Below, piece by piece: positions 23,096-34,424 of a DNA stretch of 64,000 nucleotides (position 1 is the stretch's first letter; each line of letters opens with the position of its first letter). The DNA comes from Loripinus fragilis. Lineage: Eukaryota; Mollusca; Bivalvia; Lucinida; Lucinidae. The stretch spans positions 27,850,108 through 27,914,107 of the forward strand of contig OZ026530.1 of the NCBI GenBank assembly GCA_964019695.1, written 5' to 3'. The notes beneath the pieces were generated by a model. The model was given only the letters and a program-made list of their open reading frames with translations, searched no databases and was not told where the DNA came from. A program made the position numbers and the translations under genes.

Positions 23096-23800
23096 TGAGC
23101 TAGCTGTACAGGTACATACCTGATCATACCTACAAAGATTGATATTCTTGTGACACGACTCATTAATTGTTCCCAAAAGTTGAGTTTTAGAATACGGAAA
23201 ATGGCACTTCGATTCCTACAGCGGTGATGCTTGCATTGTCGAAAATCAACACAATAGGCGGATAACTATTTTGACCAGGGTTTCGGCTAAAGATATGCCT
23301 CGATTTATTTCAAAGAAATGGAATATCTAGAAGGAATGGTAAATAGTTTATAGTTAATCATGTAATAGTAACTTTGGTGGCAGCTGAGATGCTTTAAAAG
23401 CTATATTCTGTTCTGTTCGATTGTATTGATCCGGAGAATAACTGCAACAATATCAGGTAGAAATGGTTTTTTTTATTTATCACTATAAGTGAATGTTGTC
23501 CACAGTACGCTCGTGGACCTTTCTGTTACCCCATTTATACCGGTTAGAACCTCCCATCCTTTAATGCTAATTATCGCGTTGGAACGACCTATTATTCATT
23601 ATTAGGAGACACAGATCGAATCGACCAAAGCATTTTCTTTGCGAATATGACCGTTTTATGACAACAACTAGTGCATAACCTGATGAGATAACCCTCTTTG
23701 TGGCATCTCATCTTACAAATGTCTCACTTATAGAAAACTATTGTCCTGCCAGCCAAGAGTGACAGTAGCGTTATGTTTTGTTTGCACAGTTATCAGGGAC
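23096..23800. other. Intergenic, no gene recognised
   Basis: No supported feature. Confidence 0.4.
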
Positions 23801-23804
23801 TTTA

Positions 23805-23874
23805 GAATCGATAGATCACTTGTGTATTAATCCTATCCACATGATAGGATTAATACACATGTGATCTATTGATT
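23805..23874. repeat. 32-bp-arm palindrome
   Basis: 'gtgtattaatcctatc' and 'gataggattaatacac' are exact complements around 'cacat'. Outer 'aatcgatagatcac' pairs with 'gtgatctattgatt' with single mismatches. Confidence 0.8.
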
Positions 23875-24373
23875 CACGTCAGCTCAAGTGGAGTGTACAA
23901 GTCACCGTTTTACTTAACAATTGTAAACAAAATATTACGTCACTGTCACTCTTGGTTGGCATTACAGTAGGCTGAAATACAAGAAACATTAATCAAGTCA
24001 GTTTGGTTATATTAATTGAGCCCCAACATGAGAAAACACATGTGTGCCATGTACAAACAATAAATATACAATATGGATCAACGCTCACATGAATCGGGCT
24101 GCTCGTATGTGCTTTTGTTGTTCGTCGAATGCTAGAAAGTATGATAACACATGCATGTTTATAAAGTTGCATGTGCCCGTCAATGTTTGTCACTAAAGAT
24201 ATGATAACAAATATCATAATGTAATTAGATTGACATGCAACTTTGGCACCGCTTTGAATGTCAACAATCTCTGACATTCGTATTGTTGTAAGCTTCTTTC
24301 ATGATTTCTTACCGTTTTTATCCTAAATCCTCCGATACTAAAACCTCTTATCAAATTAATCCTACGATTAAGC

Positions 24374-24505
24374 AAAGTAAGTAAGGGTGCAACGATCAGG
24401 AATCGATACAATCAAGTACCACACCTGACCCAGGATACCAATGGGAAAGTAACAAACGCACAGTTAGACACCACAAACGAGAGTCAAGAAGTCAGCCCTT
24501 TCAAG
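24374..24505 (-). mobile_element. Naiad 3' tail fragment
   Basis: Reverse complement of about 10586-10712, for example 'gatcaggaatcgatacaatc' and 'cacaaacgagagtcaagaa'. A third copy of the tail in this window, severely 5'-truncated. Confidence 0.8.
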
Positions 24506-24574
24506 TCCATTTTAATTAAACCTCGGACCTTATTGGGTCCGAGATTAAACTAACCGTACGGTGTAGTGTTGTAA

Positions 24575-24662
24575 AGGCAAACAGTGTAACCCCAAATTAG
24601 CCTGCTCCTAGGCTGCTCCTTGGAGCAGGCTTATCTGGGTTTACGCTGTTCGGCCAAGCCTG
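24575..24662. repeat. Palindrome-core repeat
   Basis: 'ggcaaacagtgtaacccc' answered by 'gggtttacgctgtt', with inner 'cctgctcctaggctgctcct' / 'ggagcagg'. Same design as the cores at 486, 7025 and 45215. Confidence 0.65.
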
Positions 24663-25080
24663 TCTGTGTAAATAGCAAGGATAAATACAGTAGGCATTGT
24701 AGACAAACAATGTTGGATAATATGTTCAAACAGTTAATCGACATCTACACTGTGCTTTAAAGAACCGCATCAACGAGACGTTTCTTTTACAAAATGCTTT
24801 TACACACTCAAGCTGTGCTTATCTGAAGAAGCTAGCTATTTTTAACTGTTTCAATTATAACCTGGACCCGGAATTACAATGCCTCCTTAAAGTTAAGGAT
24901 GACCTAAGTGAAGTATTGATTTTTCAGGATGCAAAAAATAACGTTTCAAACTGATTAAAAACAAAATAGTGTCATTTTTTTCTGTAGGTCGCAATGATAT
25001 CTTTGACCACAGGTACTGCATCGACCCAGGCAATTTATTTACCAGTTCCACCAGTCTTGCTTGATAAATGCTCCCGCATA
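24663..25080. other. Intergenic upstream of the Toll-like receptor
   Basis: A+T-rich. Nothing recognised; it could hold part of the receptor's 5' intron or promoter. Confidence 0.35.
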
Positions 25081-25270
25081 TAACTTATTTCCTGGCTAGT
25101 CTCTTTTGATAACCATTGCAAACAGTTTGGACCCAGATCAGGACCGACGTCGGTCCTGATCTGGATCCAAACTGTTTGACATTCTGATGGCATTACTGGA
25201 AGAATTTTTAGAAAAAGTTAATTTTAAAAAAGCAGATGACAAAAACATGTTAAAATTCCCAGGCATGCAA
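25081..25270. mobile_element. Family A MITE with intact palindrome, upstream of the Toll-like receptor
   Basis: Palindrome 25120-25178: 'acccagatcaggaccgac' answered by 'gtcggtcctgatctggat', with outer aaacagtttgg / ccaaactgttt. It ends about 110 bp before the receptor's start codon and probably lies in its 5' intron. Confidence 0.8.
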
Positions 25271-25323
25271 ATGATTCCGCATATGCGACACGTGACATTA
25301 TCACATGACATGGTCCATTGATA

Positions 25324-25377
25324 CTTCCTTGTCTATTTCAGGCTGTGTAATACAGAAAAAGTTTGTCAAATGTGAGA
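25324..25377 (+). promoter_or_regulatory. Probable 5'UTR splice acceptor of the Toll-like receptor
   Basis: 'ccttgtctatttcag' ends at 25341, leaving a 36-nt leader before ATG 25378 (context gagaATGG). This implies a 5' untranslated exon further upstream, which I cannot place. Confidence 0.5.
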
Positions 25378-28300
25378 ATGGAGCGAATATTTCTCGTATT
25401 GGTGGTCATCTTTGGCCTCACAGTTCTTTCTGAAGTCAACAGCAAAGAAACCTTCAGTTTTATGACAGTCTATGGGGAGACCCACAGCTTCCACTTCAAC
25501 ACAAGTTCTCCATCAGAATGTGTGTTTATAGACACTACGAATGTTATAGCCTGCATGGATAATCTCTCTTACTCAGACATCAGTTCTGTGTGGAAATCTT
25601 CAGGATATGAATTGGAGTACGTCTCAGTGAACTGTCTACTACAACGAAGGGTTCAGCGTCAGTCCAACATGTGTGTCTGTAAAGATAAACCCTCGAATAG
25701 TTACTTCATGTGTTACATTGAAACACTCTACCAAGGACTGTTCAATACTACAAGAAACCTACAGGTCTTAGATCTGTCAAACAACAGGATAGACAACGTA
25801 CGACAACGAGCTTTCGATGGTCTTTCTCTTGTTAGTTATCTGTCGCTACAGAACAATACATTTATTGATTTACCCTATGGAGTCTTTTGCGATATGGTGA
25901 ATTTGGAGTTCCTTGACCTGAGCTATAATGAGCTTGACGTGTTTCCTTCACACAGCTTTAAATGTGTATCAAATACAAGTAACGTTAAAGCAATTGATAT
26001 CAGTCATAGCAAGGTTAGAGAAGTTCCAAAAGATTCACTCGATCCCCTGACGTCATTAACTTCTTTAGACCTTGGGAGTAATCTGATTGGAGAAATACAT
26101 GAAACATCATTCGAAGGTGGAGTGGAACTGAAGGACCTAAATGTGTCACATAATTATTTGAAATTTCTTATCAAAGATAATGACTTATGTGTTCTCTTAC
26201 CTAAGCTTAGAAGTTTATATCTGAGCATGAACGAGTTTGACATGTTCGATTTCCAGGAACTGAACAGCTGCCGAGACCTGGAATTGTTAGATCTCTCTAG
26301 AAATATGATAACTTCAGTCTCAGGAAGTCTTTCTAATCTGACATCGTTAAAATTGCTGAATATATCCTTCAACCAGCTGAAAACGTTCCACTTTGATTTA
26401 AAAGGGCTTTCAGGACTGGAGTCTTTGGATATATCATACAACCAGTTACATAGACTTGCTGAGGACAAAGTCTCTGGACTAGACTCATTGACTGAACTGT
26501 ATATCAATAATAATAATTTAAATGGATCAGATAACTTTCAAGAATTCTTCAAGATCTTTCCACTACTTAAGGTTTTGGATATGCAACACAATCAGTTAAA
26601 ATCCATACCTGAAAACAGTTTTTCTGAACTTAAAAAACTAAGCAGTTTATATTTGAACCACAATGCCATTACACTTCTTGACAACAACTCTTTTGTCGGT
26701 CTTGAAAAGCTGATGGGACTTCATCTTCAGAATAATGCACTTGTGAGTTTGCCCTCTTCTGTGTTCAGACCACTGGTATCTCTGGAATACCTTTCTTTAG
26801 CCAACAATCATATTGTTTCATTGATTGTAAAATTCTGGCCATCGACACTCCATTTCCTAGATTTGTGTGACAACCAACTGGTATCATTGCCTGAAAATAT
26901 CCACCAAACCAATATTAACACTCTAAATATTTCTACAAATCATCTGACAGCCTTCAATATTAAAGGCGAGATACTGAATAATTTGGAAACTTTAGATTTA
27001 TCTCAAAATCAGATTCATAATTTCAACAATACTATGTTTTTAGGACTTCCAAAATTGGTTCATTTAAATCTTGAAAAGAATGAGATGGCCATGACTATGT
27101 CTATTAATTCTTTTAGAGGCACATCAAAACTGAAGACGTTAAATCTGGCCCACAACGGAATCGTGACAATCAACCAGCTCTTCTCCCAAGACACTTTAAA
27201 TAATTTAGAAACATTGAATGTATCATTTAATCCTATTGATGGTATTGAACAACTTGCAGTGGATATTGTTCAAGCTCATATAATAGAAATAGACATGTCT
27301 AACTGCAATATAAGTAAATTAAACACAGATACCTTCGCCAAGTTGACAAGGCTAAGAAAAGTGCATCTTGACGATAACAATATAGAAATATTTGAACCAT
27401 TTAATGCTGAAAAAGGCACTTCGTTTAATTTTTCTGGTAATCCAGTTATCTGTTCCTGTCATATTGTTTGGATTAAAGATCCCTACGTAGAGGTTGATGG
27501 AAAACAAATAGATAGTAGGAAATATATTGTCCCGAAATGTAGAGCTTATACTGTTGATGGTATGTATTCTCCATGGCAGTTACAGAGGAGCCAGTTCCTT
27601 TGTTTAGAGGCCGAGAACTGCAGCACTGATTGCAAATGTTACAAGCGTGACAAGGATGGGTATATTGTAACAACTGTGTGTAGAAACAATCTACAAGCTG
27701 TTCCTGAAGCTATTCCTCAGTCGGCCATTACTATATTCCTGGATGGAAATAATTTTACCAGAAACAATCTAAAGACACTTTCCAACTTAAAGAATATGAG
27801 CACTGTTGAAATTTACCTCAATAAGAGTTCCATAACGTCTATTGATCCAGTTGTATTTGTGGGATTCAAGAAGCTGGAAATAATTAGTTTAGCTGAGAAT
27901 TCGTTAACAATAATATCTTCACTTCTTTTTGCAAATCATATTAATTTAAAGCAGATTTATCTTCAAGGTAACTTACTAACAACCATTGAAAGAGGTGCAT
28001 TTGTAGGACTTCCTAATCTGGAAGAGCTTGATATCAGCAAGAACAAATTCCGTGTGCTCAGTAATGATACAGCTTCAGAGTTATCCTCCTTGCCATCAAG
28101 TAAATACTTCTTCTTAGCAGACAATCGTTGGATTTGTACGTGCCAGAATATTTATTTCAAGGATTTTATTGACAAAGTTAAATTCAAGATAAGAGATAGG
28201 AGAGATTTAGTATGCAATGGACAAGAAATGTTGTATGTGCCAAAGTCTTCTTTTATCTGTGTAGAGTTTGATAAACTCCATGAGGGTGGTCTAGGGAAGA

Positions 28301-28947
28301 CCGTTATAATAATAGTCGGTTGTGTATTAGCATTATTGATAGTTTTGGGTGCATTTTTATACTTCAGACGCGAAGTTTTTTCAGTTGTTTATTCAACTAC
28401 AGGTTTGCATATTCCACGGCGTCGTCACATTGCTGGAAAGACTTTTGATGTCTTTGTTGGTTATGATCCAGGAGACCAACATGCTTCTGAGTATGTGCAG
28501 AAAAAACTCTTGCCAAAACTGAGAGCACATCATTATAACTATCAATCTTCAAAAGACGTTATTCAAGACATTGACGTGACAAGGAAGACAATCGAAGACA
28601 GTAAATGTTCGTTATTTGTAATCAATAGCAATTTTGCCACAAATCCATTTCTTGTTAAAGTTTTCCACATTGCATCAGACTTAACCAAACTAGAACTTCA
28701 CAAAGTAGTGTTAGTTATTCATGGAGACATTGACATTTTAACTCTAGAACCAGAAGTGATGAAACGCATGCATAGAGGAGATTACGTCACAGCAAGATCG
28801 AGGCTGTGGTGGCAGCGTCTTATGTATGAACTCCCAGTTGCTAAGAGACTACACCCACATGAAAATGACGATGAGTCGGAAACAGATACAATTATTTTTA
28901 GTGCTATTGCCGATGAAGGGTTTTATAACAGCATGTCAGAATCATGA
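25378..28947 (+). CDS. Toll-like receptor, multiple-cysteine-cluster type, divergent TIR
   Basis: Single coding exon, 1189 aa. I start at ATG 25378 because MERIFLVLVVIFGLTVLSEV is a clear signal peptide; the frame is open for five further codons upstream without ATG. Residues ~25-125: Cys-rich N-terminal cap. ~130-685: about 23 leucine-rich repeats (LQVLDLSNNRI, LEFLDLSYNEL, LETLDLSQNQI ...). ~688-740: LRR C-terminal cap (NPVICSCHIVWIKD), directly followed by an LRR N-terminal cap (CSTDCKCY, ~747). Then four or five more LRRs and a second C-cap (NRWICTC, ~916). Transmembrane helix ~976-997 (VIIIVGCVLALLIVLGAFLYF). TIR domain ~1022-1160. The paired caps define the Drosophila Toll-like (mcc) class, expected to sense pathogen or Spatzle-like ligands and signal through MyD88. 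TIR box 1 (FDVFVGY) and the box 3 region (LWWQRLMYELP) are recognisable, but box 2 (RD..PG of the BB loop) is absent and the loop is shortened (YQSSKDVIQDIDVTRKTIED). Signalling may therefore differ. Many bivalve TLRs are intronless members of expanded families. Confidence 0.95.
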   Translation: MERIFLVLVVIFGLTVLSEVNSKETFSFMTVYGETHSFHFNTSSPSECVFIDTTNVIACMDNLSYSDISSVWKSSGYELEYVSVNCLLQRRVQRQSNMCVCKDKPSNSYFMCYIETLYQGLFNTTRNLQVLDLSNNRIDNVRQRAFDGLSLVSYLSLQNNTFIDLPYGVFCDMVNLEFLDLSYNELDVFPSHSFKCVSNTSNVKAIDISHSKVREVPKDSLDPLTSLTSLDLGSNLIGEIHETSFEGGVELKDLNVSHNYLKFLIKDNDLCVLLPKLRSLYLSMNEFDMFDFQELNSCRDLELLDLSRNMITSVSGSLSNLTSLKLLNISFNQLKTFHFDLKGLSGLESLDISYNQLHRLAEDKVSGLDSLTELYINNNNLNGSDNFQEFFKIFPLLKVLDMQHNQLKSIPENSFSELKKLSSLYLNHNAITLLDNNSFVGLEKLMGLHLQNNALVSLPSSVFRPLVSLEYLSLANNHIVSLIVKFWPSTLHFLDLCDNQLVSLPENIHQTNINTLNISTNHLTAFNIKGEILNNLETLDLSQNQIHNFNNTMFLGLPKLVHLNLEKNEMAMTMSINSFRGTSKLKTLNLAHNGIVTINQLFSQDTLNNLETLNVSFNPIDGIEQLAVDIVQAHIIEIDMSNCNISKLNTDTFAKLTRLRKVHLDDNNIEIFEPFNAEKGTSFNFSGNPVICSCHIVWIKDPYVEVDGKQIDSRKYIVPKCRAYTVDGMYSPWQLQRSQFLCLEAENCSTDCKCYKRDKDGYIVTTVCRNNLQAVPEAIPQSAITIFLDGNNFTRNNLKTLSNLKNMSTVEIYLNKSSITSIDPVVFVGFKKLEIISLAENSLTIISSLLFANHINLKQIYLQGNLLTTIERGAFVGLPNLEELDISKNKFRVLSNDTASELSSLPSSKYFFLADNRWICTCQNIYFKDFIDKVKFKIRDRRDLVCNGQEMLYVPKSSFICVEFDKLHEGGLGKTVIIIVGCVLALLIVLGAFLYFRREVFSVVYSTTGLHIPRRRHIAGKTFDVFVGYDPGDQHASEYVQKKLLPKLRAHHYNYQSSKDVIQDIDVTRKTIEDSKCSLFVINSNFATNPFLVKVFHIASDLTKLELHKVVLVIHGDIDILTLEPEVMKRMHRGDYVTARSRLWWQRLMYELPVAKRLHPHENDDESETDTIIFSAIADEGFYNSMSES

Positions 28948-29279
28948 CAAAATTTATTCAGTATACAGTCGAAAGAGACCACCATTCATGCCAGACGAAA
29001 AACGCAGATACCATGTTGTCTGCTGCAATGTTTCGCTTTTTTAATGCATTAGCTTAAACTTGGATGCAAACAGTACAGATGCAGATCAGAATGTTCCAAA
29101 GGGAGCAGTCTGTCCTGGTTCTACGTTGCTTGCTATAGAGGCTTCCAAAATATAACTGCAGACACAAAAGCAGACAACTTAAGTTGTGAATAGCAGTGAA
29201 ACTATGAAAGCATAGGTATCAATTCAGAGTGCGCTACCTATATTGTTTTTGTGTTATATCCCCGCATTTGCCTAATAAA
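28948..29279 (+). terminator. 3'UTR and polyadenylation signal of the Toll-like receptor
   Basis: AATAAA at 29274-29279 is followed by a GT-rich stretch (gagtttgtgtgtatgttatt), about 330 nt after the stop codon. The 3'UTR holds a decayed palindrome core (gatgcagatcagaatgttcc / gggagcagtctgtcctgg). Confidence 0.65.
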
Positions 29280-29429
29280 ATGAGTTTGTGTGTATGTTAT
29301 TATATATGACGTAGTACACAATATGGAAACTGTACTGGTCTCTGCTAACCGCTAGCAGGATTTTCAATTGATGTTCGATATATAAGTGGGCAATGCCCTA
29401 ATACTGCAAATTAATAGAGGATCTTACAT

Positions 29430-29610
29430 CAAATGCTCATGTATTATTGAATTTATTAAACGAGTTGAGGAAAAGAGATAAAATGCGAGGCTTAATGGGC
29501 TTTTTATCACTTTTTCGCAACTGGTTTAATAAATTCAAATTTACAGCTGCACAAATGTTAGATTCTATTTGTCATATGACATTAATAATACTTTGAAATT
29601 GTTGTTTTGC
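29430..29610. repeat. Dispersed repeat of unknown class
   Basis: Shares 'tgtattattgaatttatta', 'gataaaatg.gaggctt' and 'tttttcgcaa' with 55940-56090 and, more weakly, 3665-3800. Ends not defined. Confidence 0.55.
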
Positions 29611-29796
29611 ATAAAAAAGTCACAATTTGGCCAGATACACGTGCCGTTATTATGGCAGTTATGACAAGGTGGTTTATCAATTTAAATACATGGCATAATA
29701 TCCCTCCCAGACGCGATGTCATATGATAAATGCAGTTTTGGGGCATTACTCATATTTTGATAAAAGATGTGAAGTTGACGTTTTAGTGTTAAAATA

Positions 29797-29992
29797 CAGT
29801 AAAACCTGTCTAAAGCGGTCACCCCAAAATAGACAAAACAACGATCTTCATGACAAATGGTAGCTTAATGAAGGTCGAAAGTATTGCTGAATGCTCCAAG
29901 GGGAGCATTCTGCAATACTTTTGACCTGCATTAAGCGATAATTAGTCTTGGAAACCATTTTTTTTGCCTTTGTGATAGTGGCCGTTTTACTG
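29797..29992. mobile_element. Family E MITE
   Basis: TIRs cagtaaaacctgtctaaagc / ggccgttttactg with TA on both sides. Internal palindrome 'gaatgctccaaggggagcattc' region at about 29890. Non-coding. Confidence 0.8.
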
Positions 29993-31187
29993 TAGTTGAA
30001 CACAGTCTCGTTATCACGCACTAGGCAACTTGGAATCTAGAATGAAAAGGTTCATACCAGTAATTTCTAGCAAGGTGGTGAATGCAAGAAAAAGCGAAAT
30101 ACAGCCTACATTGTGCAATAGTTTTGTTTTCGATAACGCAAACACATTTTATTTGGCAATATCTAATAGAGTTGATCACAAAATCAAAAATATACGCAAA
30201 ATGATTTGCTTTGAGAGCTGGTGATAACACCGGAGCTTGAAAAGGAAGGGTTTAATCTATTTCTAAAAGCGGAACGCAATATTCATTAACATTATTTATA
30301 ACAAAAAAAAGGTATTAGCAGATTGTGCGTTTCATGAAAATTTGATCATTATCGGATGTAAAAACGGGAGTTATACCTATTCAAAAATCTAAATTCTGAG
30401 TTCTAAAAAGACATTGTTGACCGCCATTTTGAATATTTAATCAACTTTCTGTAAATTTTGAAAGTCTATGAAAATCCACAATTCCATTGCAAACAAGCTT
30501 TCTTCTTCAAAATAATCTATTTTCAACAGAAGGACCAATCAAACAAAGTTAATATATATAGCAGGCAATTAGTTAATCTGTTTATTAATATGTAATAAGG
30601 GTTAAATGACGTCACACAGCCTAAAATGGCTGCCTGGCCCAATCGCTTCTCATTCTCTATTTTTCAAATATCTATAACTTTCTCATTTTTCATGTCATTT
30701 TGACCCTGTCAGATTTATGGTTGAATAAGGACATGCATTTCAGATTCACTTGAATGCAAACTTACGTTCCACATTGAAAAGTCTTGCATTGCAGTATGTC
30801 ATGAAAAGGGCTAATTGAACAAATTATCAGATTTTACTATCCTGCTTGCTTGTCCTGCTGAACTGCTTATAAATGTGGGAAGAAATCAGTACAAGCAATC
30901 AACCATCTCTCTTCCTCAGCGAAATGATTACCAAACTAAAAAGGACACAAAGTATCGCATCATATATGAAAAAACACATACAAGGTGGATAGTGTAAAAA
31001 AGAACAAAGAACAAATATAGGCACTCTGAAATTGAACATTGGTTTTCATATTCAACACATTTATATTTGTAAATAATGTCAAAGGAGACTATATGTTTTG
31101 TACATACTTCTTTTCAAATGTTGATCTGAACTGAGAATTACTTTCATTCCTTACTAAAATACTTTAAGGCTTCAGATTTGAATGTAG
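29993..31187. other. Intergenic, no gene recognised
   Basis: A+T-rich. Short frames here have no motif. A possible old repeat near 30290-30800 has no clear boundary. Confidence 0.4.
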
Positions 31188-31302
31188 ACTGGCTCCAGTC
31201 CTTAAACAATTTTTATTATTGCCATCAGAGTTAGACTAGCTACAAGTATATGATATGACACATTGATGAAAAATTGTTTTAAGGACTGGAGCCAGTCGAA
31301 TT
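31188..31302. mobile_element. Small hairpin MITE
   Basis: 'gactggctccagtccttaaa' is answered by 'aaggactggagccagtc' about 70 bp later. A related pair (gttagactggcatcagtcc / actgggaccagtctaa) lies at 43881-44093. Confidence 0.75.
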
Positions 31303-31439
31303 TAAATGTTACTGCAATTGGAAGATAAGTTAAAAGTGACGCCAGAGTATGTTTTGATAAGAAGACATCATCCAATTTTGTAAACGGCTAACATAGTTTC
31401 CCTAATAGTGTACATATTATTCATTTATCATTAAAATTT

Positions 31440-31678
31440 GAGCCGTGACATAGGATTTCCAACAATGTGGTATATGCGACCAGCAAAGGCTCATACCAGC
31501 CTGCGCATACGCGCAGACTGATCAGAGCCTTTGCTAGTCGCTTAAATATTCTATGGCTGTTAAGCTACTGACAGAACAGCATTTGGAGTTGATAAGCTTA
31601 ACATGAGGCTGCACAGGCTCGCCTGAGTCTACCTTTGTCAAAACACCACATTGTTGGAAATCACATGTCGCAGCTCAT
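31440..31678. mobile_element. Family B MITE
   Basis: TIRs 'gagccgtgacataggatttc' and 'gaaatcacatgtcgcagctc', each continuing into ccaacaatgtgg / ccacattgttgg. Internal hairpin 'cctgcgcatacgcgcag'. Other copies at 36340 and 62304. Confidence 0.85.
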
Positions 31679-31789
31679 TTGACGTTGGCAGCTTAGCGCA
31701 GTGGTAAGAACACTGTGCTGTAAAGAAGTTTTGACGTCACATTCAACTTATCTTCAGATTGCAGTACATATTTTTTTTTTTGGGGGGGG

Positions 31790-31996
31790 GGGAGCGCAGT
31801 GGCTCAGTGGTAGAGTGCTTGACTCGAGACCGAGGGGCCGCGGGTTTGAGCCTCACTGGCGTCACTGCGTTGTGTCCTTGAGCAAGAACATTAATCCTAG
31901 CTTAGTACTGGTTCAACCCAGGAAGACCCCCTTCCTTTATAACTGAAAGATTGTTGATGGGACATAAAGAATCAAATCAAACAAACAAAAAACAAA
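31790..31996 (+). mobile_element. tRNA-derived SINE A, full length
   Basis: A-box 'tggctcagtggtagagtg', B-box 'gggtttgagcctcac', body 'cagtac..gttcaaccca'-type, tail 'gaatcaaatcaaacaaac'. It follows a T/G homopolymer stretch. Transcribed by RNA polymerase III if active; mobilised by a LINE in trans. Confidence 0.85.
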
Positions 31997-32397
31997 GCAG
32001 TACATATTATGAGGGTAATGAAATGATAAACGAATAAACTAAGGTTAGACATTAGTTTTAGGAATAATTGTAAAACTCAGACCAGGTATCTTGTTAAGTG
32101 GATTTCAATTGTTTTGTATCATTCTGTGTCATTTCTTACCATTGTTTTTTTATACAATTTATTTTTATATCCGAAATGTTTTATATTTGGTTATGTTGGG
32201 AGAATGTTATTGTTTTACTGTAATGTTACTTGGAATTTTCTTTGACCAAGACAGGATAACCCTTTTCATACTGGTGGATTTTCCCATACATATTGATACT
32301 ATAAGTGTGGGATTATCCACTTCTTTTCTAAAGGGGTCACAAGTCAAAATTTCTAAATTATGATGTATCTGCTCCTGAATATTGTTTTATGGTAAAC

Positions 32398-32456
32398 CGT
32401 GCCGACTCAGATGAAATGCCGCATTATGCGGCATTTCATCTGAGTCTTCATTGTTT
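32398..32456. repeat. Hairpin 'aaatgccgcat' type
   Basis: 'gactcagatgaaatgccgca' pairs with 'tgcggcatttcatctgagtc'. A degenerate copy lies at 39423-39478. Confidence 0.85.
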
Positions 32457-33195
32457 GCCAAAGTACAGGATATGGGTATCTAGTAGAAGAAGGCCATGGG
32501 TCAAATCTTGTATTAATTTACACTAGTTTCAAAATCATTAGTCATCCTGCAGGAAATAACTGAACTAAACTGTATTCATACATGAAAACAGCTTCAGGTC
32601 AAAAAGTTATGACACTATATGAGATGAGGAAAACAAATGGGTGAGCCCATGCAATAATGGCTGTTGTCACATATACATTAAATCACTTGGAGCTCCTCAG
32701 AAGTTGGTATATACGACTTTATAATATTTGTATAAAATAACAAACAAACATGACAACCTTGATCTAGGGAGATATAATGTTAGGATGTGATGGTTTTGTT
32801 TGTGTTGATGCTTAACGTTCCATTCAATATTTTTTCAGTCATGTTGGGATGTTTTCCTGTAATCCTGGATTGAACCAGTACTGATAGTTTCTTGCTTAAG
32901 GACATAACACCGTGTCTCCAGTACAATTAACTTATTCGTTGTTGATGGCTTAGATGATCATGCGATGAGATTATTAGAATTTCAACCCATATCTCTAAAC
33001 CTCTCTAGGTTGTCCTCTATAGTGTTGATTGTAATTGGTGTTATTATTTCCTTCAAATTGAATTGTTTTATATGATAAGATTTGCCATATAGTTTATGTA
33101 CTTTGTATAAAAGAAATTATGTTAATAAATATAATTCTTTGTATATCTCTGACTCATTTTTGTCCCATCTAACAAATCTAAGAGTTAATTATGTA
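32457..33195. other. Intergenic, degenerate SINE traces
   Basis: 'ggattgaaccagtactgata' and 'cttaaggacataacaccgtg' near 32870-32915 look like a decayed minus-strand SINE A. Nothing else recognised. Confidence 0.4.
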
Positions 33196-33470
33196 TTGCA
33201 AAGCCATTTCTTTTGATAATGAAGCCCCCTTTTTAGATTTGGACTTGCCCATAACTAATGACATACATGTAGTTCCATCTAAAATGGGTGATAATGAGAT
33301 GATTTCAATTTTGAAATATAAAATTCCAATGTTCCTCGCTCCTCTTCATTACGATGTATATATTTCACAGCTTATTCATTTTGCTGGAGTATGACTTCAA
33401 CAATAGAAACACTAGGCAATCAATATTATAAACTAAACTTTGTAAAGAATTTTCAAAACTCTAGGCACTC
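33196..33470 (+). pseudogene. Divergent Penelope-like RT fragment
   Basis: EAPFLDLDLPITNDI ... YDVYISQLIHFA matches EAAFLDLHLSISNDI ... YGVYIFQLIRFA of the Naiad RT. It is followed, with stops, by weak similarity to FNTRN..TQKL. A Tc1-type element begins 18 bp later, so the fragment was probably cut by that insertion; a matching 3' region may continue at 34912. Confidence 0.75.
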
Positions 33471-33487
33471 AGAGTTGATTGTTAAAT

Positions 33488-34337
33488 ATATACTAGGCCA
33501 AAAAAGAAACGCTACTATGTATGAATTTTTAAACTGTACAAGTTAAGTATAATTTCATTCAAAAAGCATGCAGTGATAAGAAAAGTTATAGCAAAATGGT
33601 GCTAGAGAATGCTCTTTGCCAATTTCTCATTAAGACGTCAGTATTGCCAGGGGTTCTTTAATTGGCATAAATACTGCACCAAACTTAAGTTTCGTCCGGT
33701 TCTTAAACAAATCTAGCGCAAACGATTTCCAGCAGTTTGAGCGGATTTGATTATGAGTTCCTAGGGATGTCCTAGCTGTGACTGTCTCTAGATGAAATTG
33801 ATTGCGCAAGTGAGACGTCCCGATGTCTCGATCTTGATGTCGCTTCAACACACGGGGACGTCTGGGACGAGGACGGTCTGACGTGGTCAATAGTTGCTGG
33901 AAATGATTCTTAAGACGTCCAATCATCCAAACATGGCACCGAAATTGTTTGGCTACTACCGTTGGTGCGACGTTAGCTTGTAACATTCCTATTGCACGTT
34001 CACATTCCACTGGTGCCACTTTTGTCACCCCAAATTAGCAATGAGTAATCTTTAGTCCAAAGTTTTAAAATGTTTTTAAACGTTTTGGATGTTGACTAGA
34101 GATTTCAGAGTTAGTGCACATGTAAATCTTAATGGACTGAGTGTGCACGTGAAAAACAGGAAAATGGAAAATTGGTCAGTACACTGGTTTGGATTGACTG
34201 ACCTCAATAAAACGATCGGGAAATTTGCGACAGGAAAAATAGCAAAAGATAGATAGCAGATGAAATTTTGCTACTCTCATTTAACACGCAATACTTTTAA
34301 TTATTGTATGCGGGGTTTCTTATTTGGCCTAGTATAC
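33488..34337 (-). mobile_element. Tc1/mariner-type element, internally deleted
   Basis: Inverted ends 'tatactaggccaaaaaagaa' (about 33489) and 'ttcttatttggcctagtata' (to about 34336). About 850 bp, carrying only an N-terminal transposase remnant. Confidence 0.8.
33630..34028 (-). pseudogene. Tc1-type transposase N-terminal remnant
   Basis: Minus-strand peptide with CERAIGMLQANVAPTVVAKQ (helix-turn-helix of Tc1 transposases), followed by DRPRPRRPRVLKRHQDRDI, the basic linker before the second DNA-binding helix (usual GRPR..T..D). The DDE catalytic domain is missing. Confidence 0.75.
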
Positions 34338-34424
34338 ACATGCTAAAAAATAAGGCCGCTCTGAGCATTGTATAATATGGTAATGTTATGTTCGTTTAAG
34401 TTACATACATGTAATTCCAGGCAC

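Noticed and set aside
22964..23176. Minus-strand ORF with ADPENFARGGPTLTGFF
   Set aside because: A familiar repeat-derived peptide in invertebrate genomes, overlapping a perfect DNA palindrome.
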